DNA of 18,740 nt from NCBI GenBank assembly GCA_012511915.1, contig JAAZFB010000185.1, forward strand, positions 1 through 18,740, read 5' to 3'. Numbering within the stretch: the first letter of the stretch is position 1; each line of letters opens with the position of its first letter. The DNA is from Clostridiaceae bacterium. Its GTDB lineage: Bacteria; Bacillota; Clostridia; Monoglobales; Firm-18. The notes beneath the pieces were generated by a model. The model saw only the letters and a program-made list of their open reading frames with translations. It was not told where the DNA came from and searched no databases. This document shows positions 1 to 7,894 of the stretch, piece by piece. A program made the position numbers and the translations under genes.

Positions 1-70
1 CTGAGGTTAATATGGTTGTTTGTTTTTCTCAATTCAATTATACCATATTTCGGTGAGGAGTTATACTATT

Positions 71-154
71 TTGATAACAAAAAAATCCCGTATTTGTGCG
101 GGTTGTGGTGTTTCGCAAACACCCATTCAAATTAGTATAACAGTGAGGGGATAG
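71..154 (+). CDS. Possible small leader ORF upstream of recJ
   Basis: A 27-codon frame starts at TTG and ends in TAG two bases before the proposed recJ start. A GAGGAG ribosome-binding-like motif lies at 55-60, ten bases ahead of the TTG. The peptide is basic, with a Cys-x-x-Cys pair (CAGC) near its middle, and I do not recognise it as a family. The frame stays open back to position 11, so it may instead be chance or part of something longer. The recJ ribosome binding site (145-150) lies inside its last codons, so translating it could couple to recJ. This is tentative: the start is not ATG and no homologue is known to me. Confidence 0.2.
   Translation: MITKKSRICAGCGVSQTPIQISITVRG
87..123 (+). 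other. Two adjacent hairpins in the recJ leader
   Basis: The first stem pairs CCCGTA (87-92) with TGCGGG (97-102), including one G-T pair, over a TTTG loop. The second is a perfect 7-bp stem pairing GGTGTTT (107-113) with AAACACC (117-123) over CGC. No T-run follows, so they do not look like a simple terminator. Their position 22 nt before the recJ ribosome binding site suggests a regulatory leader, or the end of an upstream transcript. The structure is read by eye and its function is unknown. Confidence 0.4.
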
Positions 155-156
155 CA

Positions 157-1836
157 ATTACTACAAAAAAATGGGTTTATAGAGAACACGATGAAAGTAC
201 AGTTACGCAATTGTTCAGAAGATATAACATTTCCCGTCTCGCGGCAGTTGTTTTGCAAAATAGGGATAATCTGTTTGGATCAGATGAAAAACCGGAGGGT
301 AGTATATATAGTTATTCTCTGCTAAAAGATATAGACAAAGCGGTGGCAAGGATAAAATATGCCCTTATTAATAATGAGCATATATCAATCTATGGCGATT
401 ATGATGCAGACGGTGTAACAGCAACAGCAATTTTATATATGTATTTAACAGAACAAGGCGCAAGCGTTGATTGTTATATCCCTGACAGGGTTGAACAGGG
501 GTATGGCTTACATAACACTGCTTTAGAGTCGCTTAAACAAAACGGGACAAACCTAGTAATAACAGTTGATACGGGTGTAACTGCGAATGAGCAAATTGAA
601 TATGCTAAAATACTTGGATTGGATGTTATAATAACCGACCATCATGAGTGTAAGCGCACCATTCCCGATTGTGTTGCCGTGATCAACCCCAAAAGAGTTG
701 ATTGTCCGTACCCATTTAAAGAACTCGCCGGAGTGGGTGTAGTATTAAAGCTGTTGGAAGCGTTGCAAGACGGGCGAGACTTTGAGCAATTAGCGCAAAA
801 ATATATCGGACTCGTCTGTATCGGTACTGTGGCAGATGTTGTACCGCTAGTTGATGAAAACAGAGCATTGGTGTCGTTGGGACTTAAAAATATTGCGCAA
901 CGGAATAATATTGGTATTAATGCGCTATTGGAAGCGACAAACCTTATCCAAAAACAAATAACTGCCGGACATATCGGCTTTATAATAGCGCCGCGTATAA
1001 ATGCTGCCGGCAGGCTTGCAAATGCTAACAAGAGTTTGGAGCTGTTTTTATGTGATGACCAAAAAAAAGCGTTGGCGATTGCGCTTCAACTTTCACAAGA
1101 AAACAGAAATCGTCAGCAAATAGAGGAAGAAATTTTCCAACAGGCAGTCGAAATTGTTGAGCAAAACGAATTATATAAAAATAGTGTTATTGTTGTTGCT
1201 CACAAAAACTGGCACAGCGGTGTAATCGGTATTGTTTCATCTAAAATAACCGAAAAATATCATCGACCTTCGATTTTAATATCGATAGATGGTCAAAAGG
1301 CAAAAGGGTCCGGCAGAAGTATAAGCGGATTTGACCTTTTCCGTGCGCTTGATCATTCGAAAAATCACTTATTGCAATTCGGCGGACACTCGCTTGCCGC
1401 CGGGTTATCGCTTGAAACTGATAGCATAAAGCCTTTTGAGCGTGATATTAATGAATACGCAGATACCATACTTGACGCCGAAAGCTTTGTACCTGTGATG
1501 TTAATAGATGCCGCTATCAATAATAGTGATCTGTCTATTGATAACATAAGCGGTTTGTCTTTATTAGAACCATACGGGATGGGCAATCCACAACCGATTT
1601 TCTCATTTGAAAATGCGCAAGCGTTGTACATAAATACACTAAGCGAGGGAAAACACTTAAAAATCATTGCCAAAAGGGACGGGTTAAAACTTGAAGCAAT
1701 TGGTTTTGGTATGGGCAATTTAGTAGAAAATATTAATTGCGGTGATAACATCAGCATAGCCGGAAATCTCAATATAAATGAGTACTTCGGGAAAAAAAAT
1801 GTACAGCTTTTTATTAAAGATATAAAAATAATATAG
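157..1836 (+). CDS. recJ: Single-stranded-DNA-specific exonuclease RecJ (apparent ATT start)
   Basis: RecJ degrades single-stranded DNA 5' to 3' in recombinational and mismatch repair in the cytoplasm. Counting from ATT at 157 the protein is 559 residues, normal for the short Gram-positive form. DHH-family motifs are in order: DYDADG (81-86), DTG (138-140), DHH (161-163) and GTVADVVPL (223-231). The DHHA1 domain has GGHSLAAG, and an OB-type domain closes the C-terminus. The first conventional start is TTG at 211, but it has no ribosome binding site and would discard a typical RecJ N-terminus (KKWVYREHDES). The frame is open only back to 136 and holds no ATG, GTG or TTG there. GAGGGG at 145-150 sits six bases ahead of the ATT. 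rel follows 20 nt later, so the two are probably co-transcribed. Identity is certain; the start is inferred. Confidence 0.95.
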   Translation: MTTKKWVYREHDESTVTQLFRRYNISRLAAVVLQNRDNLFGSDEKPEGSIYSYSLLKDIDKAVARIKYALINNEHISIYGDYDADGVTATAILYMYLTEQGASVDCYIPDRVEQGYGLHNTALESLKQNGTNLVITVDTGVTANEQIEYAKILGLDVIITDHHECKRTIPDCVAVINPKRVDCPYPFKELAGVGVVLKLLEALQDGRDFEQLAQKYIGLVCIGTVADVVPLVDENRALVSLGLKNIAQRNNIGINALLEATNLIQKQITAGHIGFIIAPRINAAGRLANANKSLELFLCDDQKKALAIALQLSQENRNRQQIEEEIFQQAVEIVEQNELYKNSVIVVAHKNWHSGVIGIVSSKITEKYHRPSILISIDGQKAKGSGRSISGFDLFRALDHSKNHLLQFGGHSLAAGLSLETDSIKPFERDINEYADTILDAESFVPVMLIDAAINNSDLSIDNISGLSLLEPYGMGNPQPIFSFENAQALYINTLSEGKHLKIIAKRDGLKLEAIGFGMGNLVENINCGDNISIAGNLNINEYFGKKNVQLFIKDIKII

Positions 1837-1856
1837 GCGCAAGGCAGGTTGATAAG

Positions 1857-4055
1857 GTGAAACAGCAACTGAACACCCTTGACGAAACATATCAACAACT
1901 AAAAATTAAAATATCGGAGTATAACCCAAACTGTGATTTTTGGGCGCTTGATAAAGCTTATAATTTTTCCATGACTGCCCATTCCGGTCAGTCGAGAGTT
2001 TCCGGTGAGCCTTTTATCATACATCCGCTTCATGTTGCACATATCCTTGCCGACATTGAGCTTGATAACGAATCAATTGTTGCAGGCTTGCTCCATGATA
2101 TTGCGGAGGATACGATATATACTACTGAAGATATAAGAGCATTATTTGGTAAAACTATTGCCGATTTGGTTGAAGGTGTTACGAAATTAGGGAAGTTACC
2201 ATACAGTACAAAAGAAGAACAACAAATTGAAAATTTCAGAAAAATGTTTCTTGCAATGGCACAGGACATACGAGTTGTTTTAATTAAGCTTGCAGACAGG
2301 CTACATAATATGAGAACGCTAAAGAGCATTGAAAGGGAAAAACAACTCGAAAAGGCGCATGAGACAATGGAAATATTTGCTCCGCTTGCCAATCGTTTAG
2401 GTATTTCTAGAATTAAGTGGGAGCTTGAAGATTTATCGTTAATGTATCTTGACCCCGATGCTTATCGTGATATTGCAAACCACATATCCATTAACAGAAA
2501 AGACAGGGAAAAATATATAGATCAGATAAAATCCACCTTAAAGGCAAAGTTAGTCGAACTCGGAATAGATGCACATATTGAAGGGCGAGCAAAACACTTT
2601 TACAGCATATACAGAAAAATGTTTACAAACAATATTGATATAGACGAAATCTATGATTTGCTGGCAGTGCGCGTAATTACTAAATCTATCAATGAGTGCT
2701 ATGCGGTGCTCGGGCTCATTCATGAATTGTATAAACCTATTTCGGGAAGGTTTAAAGATTATATTGCGATGCCCAAAAAAAACATGTATCAATCGTTGCA
2801 TACTTCTGTTATAGGCCCAACGGGACGTCCCTTTGAAATACAAATACGTACTTGGAAAATGCATAGAATTGCCGAGGTGGGTATAGCCGCACATTGGAAA
2901 TATAAAGAGGGTATCTCCGGAAAAAATGATATAGACTCTAAACTCGAATGGGTGCGACAGCTGATAGATATACACAGCGATACAGCAAATATAGATGCTG
3001 ACGAATTCATGCGCAGTGTACGTATTGATCTTTTTGAGGACGAAGTTTTTGTGTTTTCACCAAAGGGCGATGTTATTAATTTACCCGCTGGGGCAATACC
3101 AATAGATTTTGCTTATGCAATACACAGCGCAATCGGGAATAAAACAACCGGAGCTAAAATAAACGGAAGAATTGTGCCGCTTGATTATAAGTTGCAGAAC
3201 GGGGATATTGTTGAGATAATAACCACTTCGGTTCCGCGCGGCCCAAGCCGTGATTGGGTTAAGATTGTTAAGACATCGCAGGCAAGGAAAAAAATAAATG
3301 ACTGGTTTAAAAAGGAACACAGAGAAGATAACATTGTTCGTGGCAAAGATATGCTTGAAAAGGAACTCAAACGAAACGGGTTGCCTGTTACGGCTGCAAC
3401 TAAAAAAGAATGGTTATCTTTAGTATTAAAAAAATACAACTTAGCTACAGTCGATGATTTGTATGCAGGTCTCGGTTACGGCGGTATTCCGATTACAAAG
3501 GTTATATCTCGAATAAAAGAAAAATACAGAGAAACAGAAAAAATAGAAGAAAAAATTCCGGAGTTTATACGGCAGCCTGACAGAAAAGACCAAAATAGCA
3601 GCGGAATAGTTGTTAGGGGTGTAGATAACTGTTTGATCAGGCTTTCAAGATGCTGCAACCCTGTTCCGGGAGATAACATTGTAGGTTATATAACACGCGG
3701 AAGAGGCGTTTCTGTTCACAGAAAAGACTGTATCAATGCAATCAATTTACAAGATACCGCTTTAGGCGAGGAACAAAGATTTATAGATGTATGGTGGAGT
3801 GAAGGCAATAAATCAAGCTTTTATACCGACATTCAAATTGTTGCGAACGATCGTCAAGGGCTTGTGCTTGAGACGACAAATATTATTTCCGAGTCCACAG
3901 TTACGATGCACGCAATAAACGCCCGTTCCACTAAAGATTCACTTGCCATAATAAACATAACGCTCGAAATAAAAAACAAAGAAGAACTTGAGAAAATAAT
4001 TAAACGGTTTTGGAGAATTAAAGATGTGATTTCAGTAGTCAGAAAAAGACAATAA
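1857..4055 (+). CDS. relA: Bifunctional (p)ppGpp synthetase/hydrolase Rel
   Basis: This long RSH enzyme makes (p)ppGpp from ATP and GTP/GDP during starvation and also hydrolyses it. The 732 residues carry every expected domain. The HD hydrolase has LLHDIAEDT around 78-86 and KLADRLHNMRTL around 144-155. The synthetase has RFKDY (298-302) and FEIQIRT (326-332). A TGS domain spans about 395-455, a zinc-finger-like segment has CCNP (599-602), H621 and C625, and an ACT domain runs from about 655 to the end. The intact HD residues and the basic RFKD motif argue for a bifunctional Rel/SpoT-like enzyme rather than a synthetase-only RelA. One oddity is PKKNMYQSLHT at 306-316, where the family almost always has NGYQS. 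The start is GTG. In many Clostridia apt lies between recJ and rel; it is absent here. Confidence 0.95.
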   Translation: MKQQLNTLDETYQQLKIKISEYNPNCDFWALDKAYNFSMTAHSGQSRVSGEPFIIHPLHVAHILADIELDNESIVAGLLHDIAEDTIYTTEDIRALFGKTIADLVEGVTKLGKLPYSTKEEQQIENFRKMFLAMAQDIRVVLIKLADRLHNMRTLKSIEREKQLEKAHETMEIFAPLANRLGISRIKWELEDLSLMYLDPDAYRDIANHISINRKDREKYIDQIKSTLKAKLVELGIDAHIEGRAKHFYSIYRKMFTNNIDIDEIYDLLAVRVITKSINECYAVLGLIHELYKPISGRFKDYIAMPKKNMYQSLHTSVIGPTGRPFEIQIRTWKMHRIAEVGIAAHWKYKEGISGKNDIDSKLEWVRQLIDIHSDTANIDADEFMRSVRIDLFEDEVFVFSPKGDVINLPAGAIPIDFAYAIHSAIGNKTTGAKINGRIVPLDYKLQNGDIVEIITTSVPRGPSRDWVKIVKTSQARKKINDWFKKEHREDNIVRGKDMLEKELKRNGLPVTAATKKEWLSLVLKKYNLATVDDLYAGLGYGGIPITKVISRIKEKYRETEKIEEKIPEFIRQPDRKDQNSSGIVVRGVDNCLIRLSRCCNPVPGDNIVGYITRGRGVSVHRKDCINAINLQDTALGEEQRFIDVWWSEGNKSSFYTDIQIVANDRQGLVLETTNIISESTVTMHAINARSTKDSLAIINITLEIKNKEELEKIIKRFWRIKDVISVVRKRQ

Positions 4056-4073
4056 TGAGGTGTGGAATTAAAT

Positions 4074-4601
4074 ATGATACTAAAGAGAATACCTGTCGGA
4101 CAACTTTTGGCAAACTGTTATTTGTTCGGAGATGCCGACACAAAAGACATTGTAGTTATGGACCCGGGAGATGAAGCGGAACGGATTATATCTTATATTA
4201 ATGACAAAGGCCTTACTGTAAAGCATATTGCCATTACACATAGACATTTTGACCATGTTGGGGCTGTTGCTGCCTTGGAAAAGGTATATAATGCACCCGT
4301 TGTTGAAAAGAATTTTAGTGTTGGCAAACACGATTTTCAAATAATTAAAACTCCCGGCCATTCACCTGACGGTGTTTGTTATAAAACAGGAAAAATTATT
4401 TTTACCGGTGATACTCTTTTTTACGGTACTGTTGGCAGATACGATTTTGAGGGCGGTGATTATGGTAAATTAGTAGAATCTGTTAATATGTTATTAGAGT
4501 TTTCTGATGACACAATTATTTATCCGGGACATGGAATGTCCACTACAATTGGTAAAGAAAAACTAAACAATCCATTTGCAACGATAAAAGGAGACAAATA
4601 A
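4074..4601 (+). CDS. Metallo-beta-lactamase-fold hydrolase, glyoxalase II-like
   Basis: This cytoplasmic zinc hydrolase of 175 residues belongs to the short hydroxyacylglutathione-hydrolase-like (YcbL/GloB) group. Metal ligands are visible as HRHFDH (56-61), H96 in TPGHSPDG, D113 in FTGDTLF and H153 in YPGHG. ATG at 4074 is preferred: the in-frame GTG at 4062 lies inside the GAGGTG ribosome binding site, and from ATG the protein begins with the usual short strand. The gene starts 18 nt after rel and ends one base before the esterase gene, so it is probably in the same operon. Its substrate cannot be read from the sequence; a thioester such as S-lactoyl-thiol is the family precedent. The long C-terminal HAGH domain of true glyoxalase II is absent. 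Confidence 0.88.
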   Translation: MILKRIPVGQLLANCYLFGDADTKDIVVMDPGDEAERIISYINDKGLTVKHIAITHRHFDHVGAVAALEKVYNAPVVEKNFSVGKHDFQIIKTPGHSPDGVCYKTGKIIFTGDTLFYGTVGRYDFEGGDYGKLVESVNMLLEFSDDTIIYPGHGMSTTIGKEKLNNPFATIKGDK

Positions 4602-4602
4602 A

Positions 4603-5565
4603 ATGCCAGTTTTAGATTTCCCCCTATCAAAGTTAGAAAAATACACCGGTATAAACCCTTGCCCGGTTGATATCGATGAATATTGGGATATGGCTCTGGT
4701 AGAGATGAACCAAATCAGTCCCGATGTTGAATTGATACCCTCGCATTACACTTTCCCTACCACCGAATGTTTTGATCTTTACTTCACGGGAGTAAAGGGG
4801 GCACGAATACATGCAAAGTTTGCCCGACCAAAATCCATTAAAAAACCGGCTTCTACTGTTTTATTATTCCATGGTTACTCAGGCAGGTCACCTGATTGGA
4901 TAGATCTGTTTAATTATGTCAGTCAAGGATTCTGTGTTGCAGCGCTTGATTGTCGCGGGCAAGCAGGTTTATCCGAAGATGTAGGCGGAGTAATAGGCAA
5001 CACATTAAGGGGTCACATAATCCGTGGCCTATCGAGCGACGACCCACATGATTTGTTATTCCGGCATATATTTCTTGATACCGCACAACTTGCAAAAATA
5101 GTTATGAATTTTCCGGAGGTTGATGAAAAAAAGGTCGCAGCACTTGGGGGCTCTCAAGGGGGAGGCTTAACTCTCGCTTGTGCTGCATTGGAACCGAGAA
5201 TAAGAAAAGCGGTATCGTGTTTTCCGTTTTTGTCCGACTATAAAAGGGTGTGGGAAATGGATTTGGCGATTAATGCTTATGAAGAATTACGCCTGTACTT
5301 CAGAAATTTTGACCCGCGGCACGAAAGGGAGGACGAAATTTTTACACGTCTTGGGTACATAGATATTAAAAATATTGCCAAAAGGATACGCGCAGAGGTA
5401 TTAATGGGAACCGGGCTTATGGATAATACTTGCCCTCCATCAACCCAGTTCGCTGCATATAACAGGATAACCTCCCCTAAAAACGTAATTATTTATCCTG
5501 ACTTTGGGCACGAGGGGCTACCGGAATTTTATGACAAAGCAATGCAAATGTTACTACATATGTAA
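4603..5565 (+). CDS. Acetyl xylan esterase / cephalosporin-C deacetylase family (CE7)
   Basis: This alpha/beta hydrolase of 320 residues is the usual CE7 length. Family members remove acetyl groups from acetylated xylo-oligosaccharides or cephalosporin C. The nucleophile is S184 in GGSQGG, the acid is D274 in LMDNTCPPST, and the base is H303 in FGHE. The CE7-specific RGQ motif is at 118-120, following the HGY oxyanion region at 90-92. No signal peptide is evident, so it should act on imported substrates in the cytoplasm. It starts one base after the hydrolase stop codon, with AGGAG upstream in the end of that gene. A sugar-deacetylating enzyme is out of place behind recJ-rel and may be a later addition. 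The sequence does not show its regulation or true substrate. Confidence 0.9.
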   Translation: MPVLDFPLSKLEKYTGINPCPVDIDEYWDMALVEMNQISPDVELIPSHYTFPTTECFDLYFTGVKGARIHAKFARPKSIKKPASTVLLFHGYSGRSPDWIDLFNYVSQGFCVAALDCRGQAGLSEDVGGVIGNTLRGHIIRGLSSDDPHDLLFRHIFLDTAQLAKIVMNFPEVDEKKVAALGGSQGGGLTLACAALEPRIRKAVSCFPFLSDYKRVWEMDLAINAYEELRLYFRNFDPRHEREDEIFTRLGYIDIKNIAKRIRAEVLMGTGLMDNTCPPSTQFAAYNRITSPKNVIIYPDFGHEGLPEFYDKAMQMLLHM

Positions 5566-5604
5566 ACCATTAAAAAAACGTTTATAAAAAAATTTCAAAA
5601 ATTG

Positions 5605-5633
5605 TTGACTTTACATTAATTATTTAGTATTCT
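5605..5633 (+). promoter_or_regulatory. Sigma-A-type promoter for the HPr gene
   Basis: TTGACT at 5605-5610, a 17-base spacer, and TATTCT at 5628-5633 form a good vegetative promoter. It lies in a very A+T-rich gap, 56 nt before the HPr start codon, and no coding frame crosses it. Confidence 0.7.
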
Positions 5634-5689
5634 ATTAATGTGTTAGCAGTCGTATAATATCATTATTCGAAAGTCGAGGGATATGGAAT

Positions 5690-5953
5690 ATGTTTTCTAA
5701 AGAGGTACTTGTTAGCAATCAGGTAGGATTGCATGCAAGACCTGCTACATTTTTTATTCAAAAAGCCAACGAATTCAAATCAGGCATTTGGGTAGAGAAG
5801 GAAGAACGCAGGGTAAATGCTAAAAGTCTTCTTGGCGTGCTGTCTCTGGGTATAACACGTGGGCTCACAATTACTATTCTTGCCGAGGGATCTGACGAAG
5901 AGCAAGCTGTAAACGCCCTTGTAGAATTAATTTCTACTAATTTTGCAGAGTAG
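5690..5953 (+). CDS. ptsH: Phosphocarrier protein HPr
   Basis: HPr passes phosphate from enzyme I to the sugar-specific PTS enzymes. In Firmicutes, its Ser46-phosphorylated form is also the co-repressor of CcpA. The protein is 87 residues, the family's usual size. The active histidine is exactly His15 in GLHARPA, and the regulatory serine is exactly Ser46 in VNAKSLLGVLSLGI. It is therefore HPr rather than Crh, which lacks the histidine. GAGGG lies nine bases before ATG. The gene stands alone, with its own promoter and a strong terminator; no PTS enzyme I or HPr kinase gene is in view. In many Clostridia HPr is encoded near whiA in a cluster that includes uvrC, which may explain its position next to uvrC here. 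Confidence 0.95.
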   Translation: MFSKEVLVSNQVGLHARPATFFIQKANEFKSGIWVEKEERRVNAKSLLGVLSLGITRGLTITILAEGSDEEQAVNALVELISTNFAE

Positions 5954-6020
5954 TTTGAAAATGTATACCAAAATCGACTTTATGCAATAACTAAAATACT
6001 TATTATTCATAGATTAGGTT

Positions 6021-6058
6021 AAATAGTTCTGTTGACATGACAACAGAACTATTTTTTT
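6021..6058 (+). terminator. Intrinsic terminator after the HPr gene, abutting the uvrC ribosome binding site
   Basis: A perfect 14-bp stem pairs 6021-6034 (AAATAGTTCTGTTG) with 6041-6054 over a six-base loop. The T-run covers 6052-6058. The uvrC ribosome binding site AGGGG (6059-6063) begins at the next base. I see no convincing promoter between the terminator and uvrC, so read-through or an unseen upstream promoter must serve uvrC. Confidence 0.9.
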
Positions 6059-6069
6059 AGGGGAAAGCT

Positions 6070-6213
6070 ATGTTTACAGATAAAATCAAAACATTACCGA
6101 CAAAACCGGGCGTGTATTTAATGTATGATATTAATGATACCGTTATATATGTCGGCAAAGCGAAAAACATAAAAAATCGGGTGTCTCAATATTTTCAGAG
6201 CTCTAAGGCATAA
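6070..6213 (+). pseudogene. uvrC: 5' segment of uvrC, ended by an in-frame TAA
   Basis: ATG at 6070 follows AGGGG with a six-base spacer and opens a normal UvrC N-terminus. It carries the GIY-YIG nuclease motifs GVY (14-16) and YVG (27-29) and the conserved arginine R37, which belong to the site that cuts 3' of a DNA lesion. After 47 codons the frame meets TAA at 6211-6213. The same frame then continues with a typical UvrC sequence (SPKV, VSNI, FEYI), so this is a base substitution rather than a frameshift. It may be a true nonsense mutation, a sequencing or assembly error, or a read-through site. Alone, the 47-residue product would not be a functional nuclease. Confidence 0.85.
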
Positions 6214-6228
6214 TCACCCAAAGTTGCC

Positions 6229-7890
6229 GTGATGGTTTCGAATATTGACCATTTTGAATACATTATTACAGATACTGAATTTGAGGCATTGGTGCTCGAA
6301 TGTAATTTAATAAAAAAACACACCCCAAAATATAATGTCTTGCTTAAAGATGATAAAAACTATCCATATATAAAGCTTACCGTAGATGAACAGTATCCTC
6401 GTATAATGTTAGCACGAAAAATCGAAAATGATGGTGCACGTTATTTTGGGCCTTATCTTAACAGCTTTATTATAAAAGAAACCATCGACCTTGTAAAAAA
6501 AATATTTAATATTCGTTCATGTAATAAGGTGTTACCACGCGATATTGACAAGTCCCGTCCATGTCTTAACTTTCATATCAATCAATGCAGTGCACCTTGT
6601 ATCGGACGAATTTCAAAAGAAGAATACCAAAATCTTTTTGAGAAAGTTATTGATTTACTTGATGGTAAACATAAAGAAATAACCGATAGTCTAAAGTCAC
6701 AAATGCAGCAAGCTTCTGTTAATCTTGAGTTTGAGCGTGCCGCCAAGATACGGGACAAGCTTTTTGCATTGGAAAAGATAACGGAAAAGCAAAAGATGAT
6801 ATCGACAACACCGGGAAATCAAGATGTTATTGCGGTTGCAAAGATTGACAAATCAGTATGTATTCAAATATTTTTTATACGTAGCGGCAAGTTATTAGGA
6901 CGAGAAAAGTATTTTTTCAAAGATGAAGGCACAAAACCACAAATTTTAACAGATTTTGTTAAGCAGTATTACAGCATATCGACATATACTCCAAAGGATA
7001 TTATTTTACAATATAATATACAAGATATCGACTTAATTAATCGTTGGCTAAGTCAAAAGAGCAATGCATCGATAAAAATTATCGTACCGCAAAGGGGAGA
7101 AAAGCGTGCCATTATAAAAATGGCTGAAAAAAACGCATTCGACGAATTGGAAAACCATTTGTCAAAATTTGATAAGGCACAACGAAAAACAATCACATTA
7201 TTGACTGAAATAAAAAATCAATTGGGACTTGTCGAAATACCGAAAACAATTGAGGCTTATGACATATCAAATATTTCCGGCACAAACAACATAGGTGTTT
7301 GTGTTGTTTTTGAAAACGGTATTGCAAAAAAAAGCAGTTATAAAAAGTTCAACATCCGTTCGGTTCAAGGTCAAAACGATTACGAAAGTATGAAAGAGGT
7401 AGTGTACCGACGCATTTCAAACGGAATTGAACAGGAACAAGGCTTTACCCCACTGCCCGACTTAATTCTAATAGACGGGGGAAAAGGTCATGTGAACGCA
7501 GTATATGATGTTCTAAAGTTTTTCAATCTTAATATACCGCTTTTCGGTATGGTAAAGGATGATAAACATAAAACCAAAGCATTGGTATCTATTGACGGTC
7601 AGCTTAACATTAACCGCCAAAGCAATGTGTTTTTATTTTTAACTGCCGTTGGAAATGAAGTGCATCGGTTTGCGGTAGCTTCATTTAGAAAAAAACACAA
7701 AAAGGAATCTATCAGCTCAACGCTTGAGCAAATACACGGTGTTGGTGGGGTGCGCCGTCAAGCATTATTAAAACATTTTAAAACAATAGCCGCAATAAAA
7801 AAGGCAACTATTATGCAACTATCAGAAGTAAAAGGAATAGATAAAACAACCGCAAAAAATATTTACGATTATTATAACAACAGTCAGTAA
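6229..7890 (+). CDS. uvrC: UvrABC excinuclease subunit C, remainder after the in-frame stop
   Basis: UvrC makes both incisions around bulky DNA lesions after UvrA and UvrB load. This part is in the same frame as the 5' segment; together they would make about 606 residues, the normal length. It keeps the end of the GIY-YIG domain (E77 by full-length numbering, in FEALVLECNLIKK), the cysteine-rich linker, and the UVR motif (NLEFERAAKIRDKLFALE). It also has the RNase H-like 5'-incision domain (AYDISNISG, LILIDGGKGH, KDDKHKT) and C-terminal helix-hairpin-helix repeats. The first available starts, GTG 6229 and ATG 6232, have no ribosome binding site, so they could be used only by re-initiation after the stop. 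A product starting here lacks the GIY-YIG tyrosines and arginine and should lose 3' incision. No downstream partner is evident; lysA has its own promoter. Confidence 0.85.
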   Translation: MMVSNIDHFEYIITDTEFEALVLECNLIKKHTPKYNVLLKDDKNYPYIKLTVDEQYPRIMLARKIENDGARYFGPYLNSFIIKETIDLVKKIFNIRSCNKVLPRDIDKSRPCLNFHINQCSAPCIGRISKEEYQNLFEKVIDLLDGKHKEITDSLKSQMQQASVNLEFERAAKIRDKLFALEKITEKQKMISTTPGNQDVIAVAKIDKSVCIQIFFIRSGKLLGREKYFFKDEGTKPQILTDFVKQYYSISTYTPKDIILQYNIQDIDLINRWLSQKSNASIKIIVPQRGEKRAIIKMAEKNAFDELENHLSKFDKAQRKTITLLTEIKNQLGLVEIPKTIEAYDISNISGTNNIGVCVVFENGIAKKSSYKKFNIRSVQGQNDYESMKEVVYRRISNGIEQEQGFTPLPDLILIDGGKGHVNAVYDVLKFFNLNIPLFGMVKDDKHKTKALVSIDGQLNINRQSNVFLFLTAVGNEVHRFAVASFRKKHKKESISSTLEQIHGVGGVRRQALLKHFKTIAAIKKATIMQLSEVKGIDKTTAKNIYDYYNNSQ

Positions 7891-7894
7891 ATGT

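Noticed and set aside
642..1031. Long antisense frames opposite recJ, and similar ones opposite most other genes
   Set aside because: They lie entirely opposite well-supported coding sequence, their translations match no family I know, and they lack ribosome binding sites.
5572..5586. Possible catabolite-responsive element upstream of the HPr promoter (core AAACGTTT)
   Set aside because: Only the central eight bases fit a cre core. The flanking TG and CA positions do not match, and the surroundings are A/T homopolymers.
6211..6213. Stop codon reassignment or selenocysteine-type recoding to explain the uvrC stop
   Set aside because: The codon is TAA, not TGA, and other genes in the window (rel, the hydrolase, the esterase, lysA) end normally in TAA.
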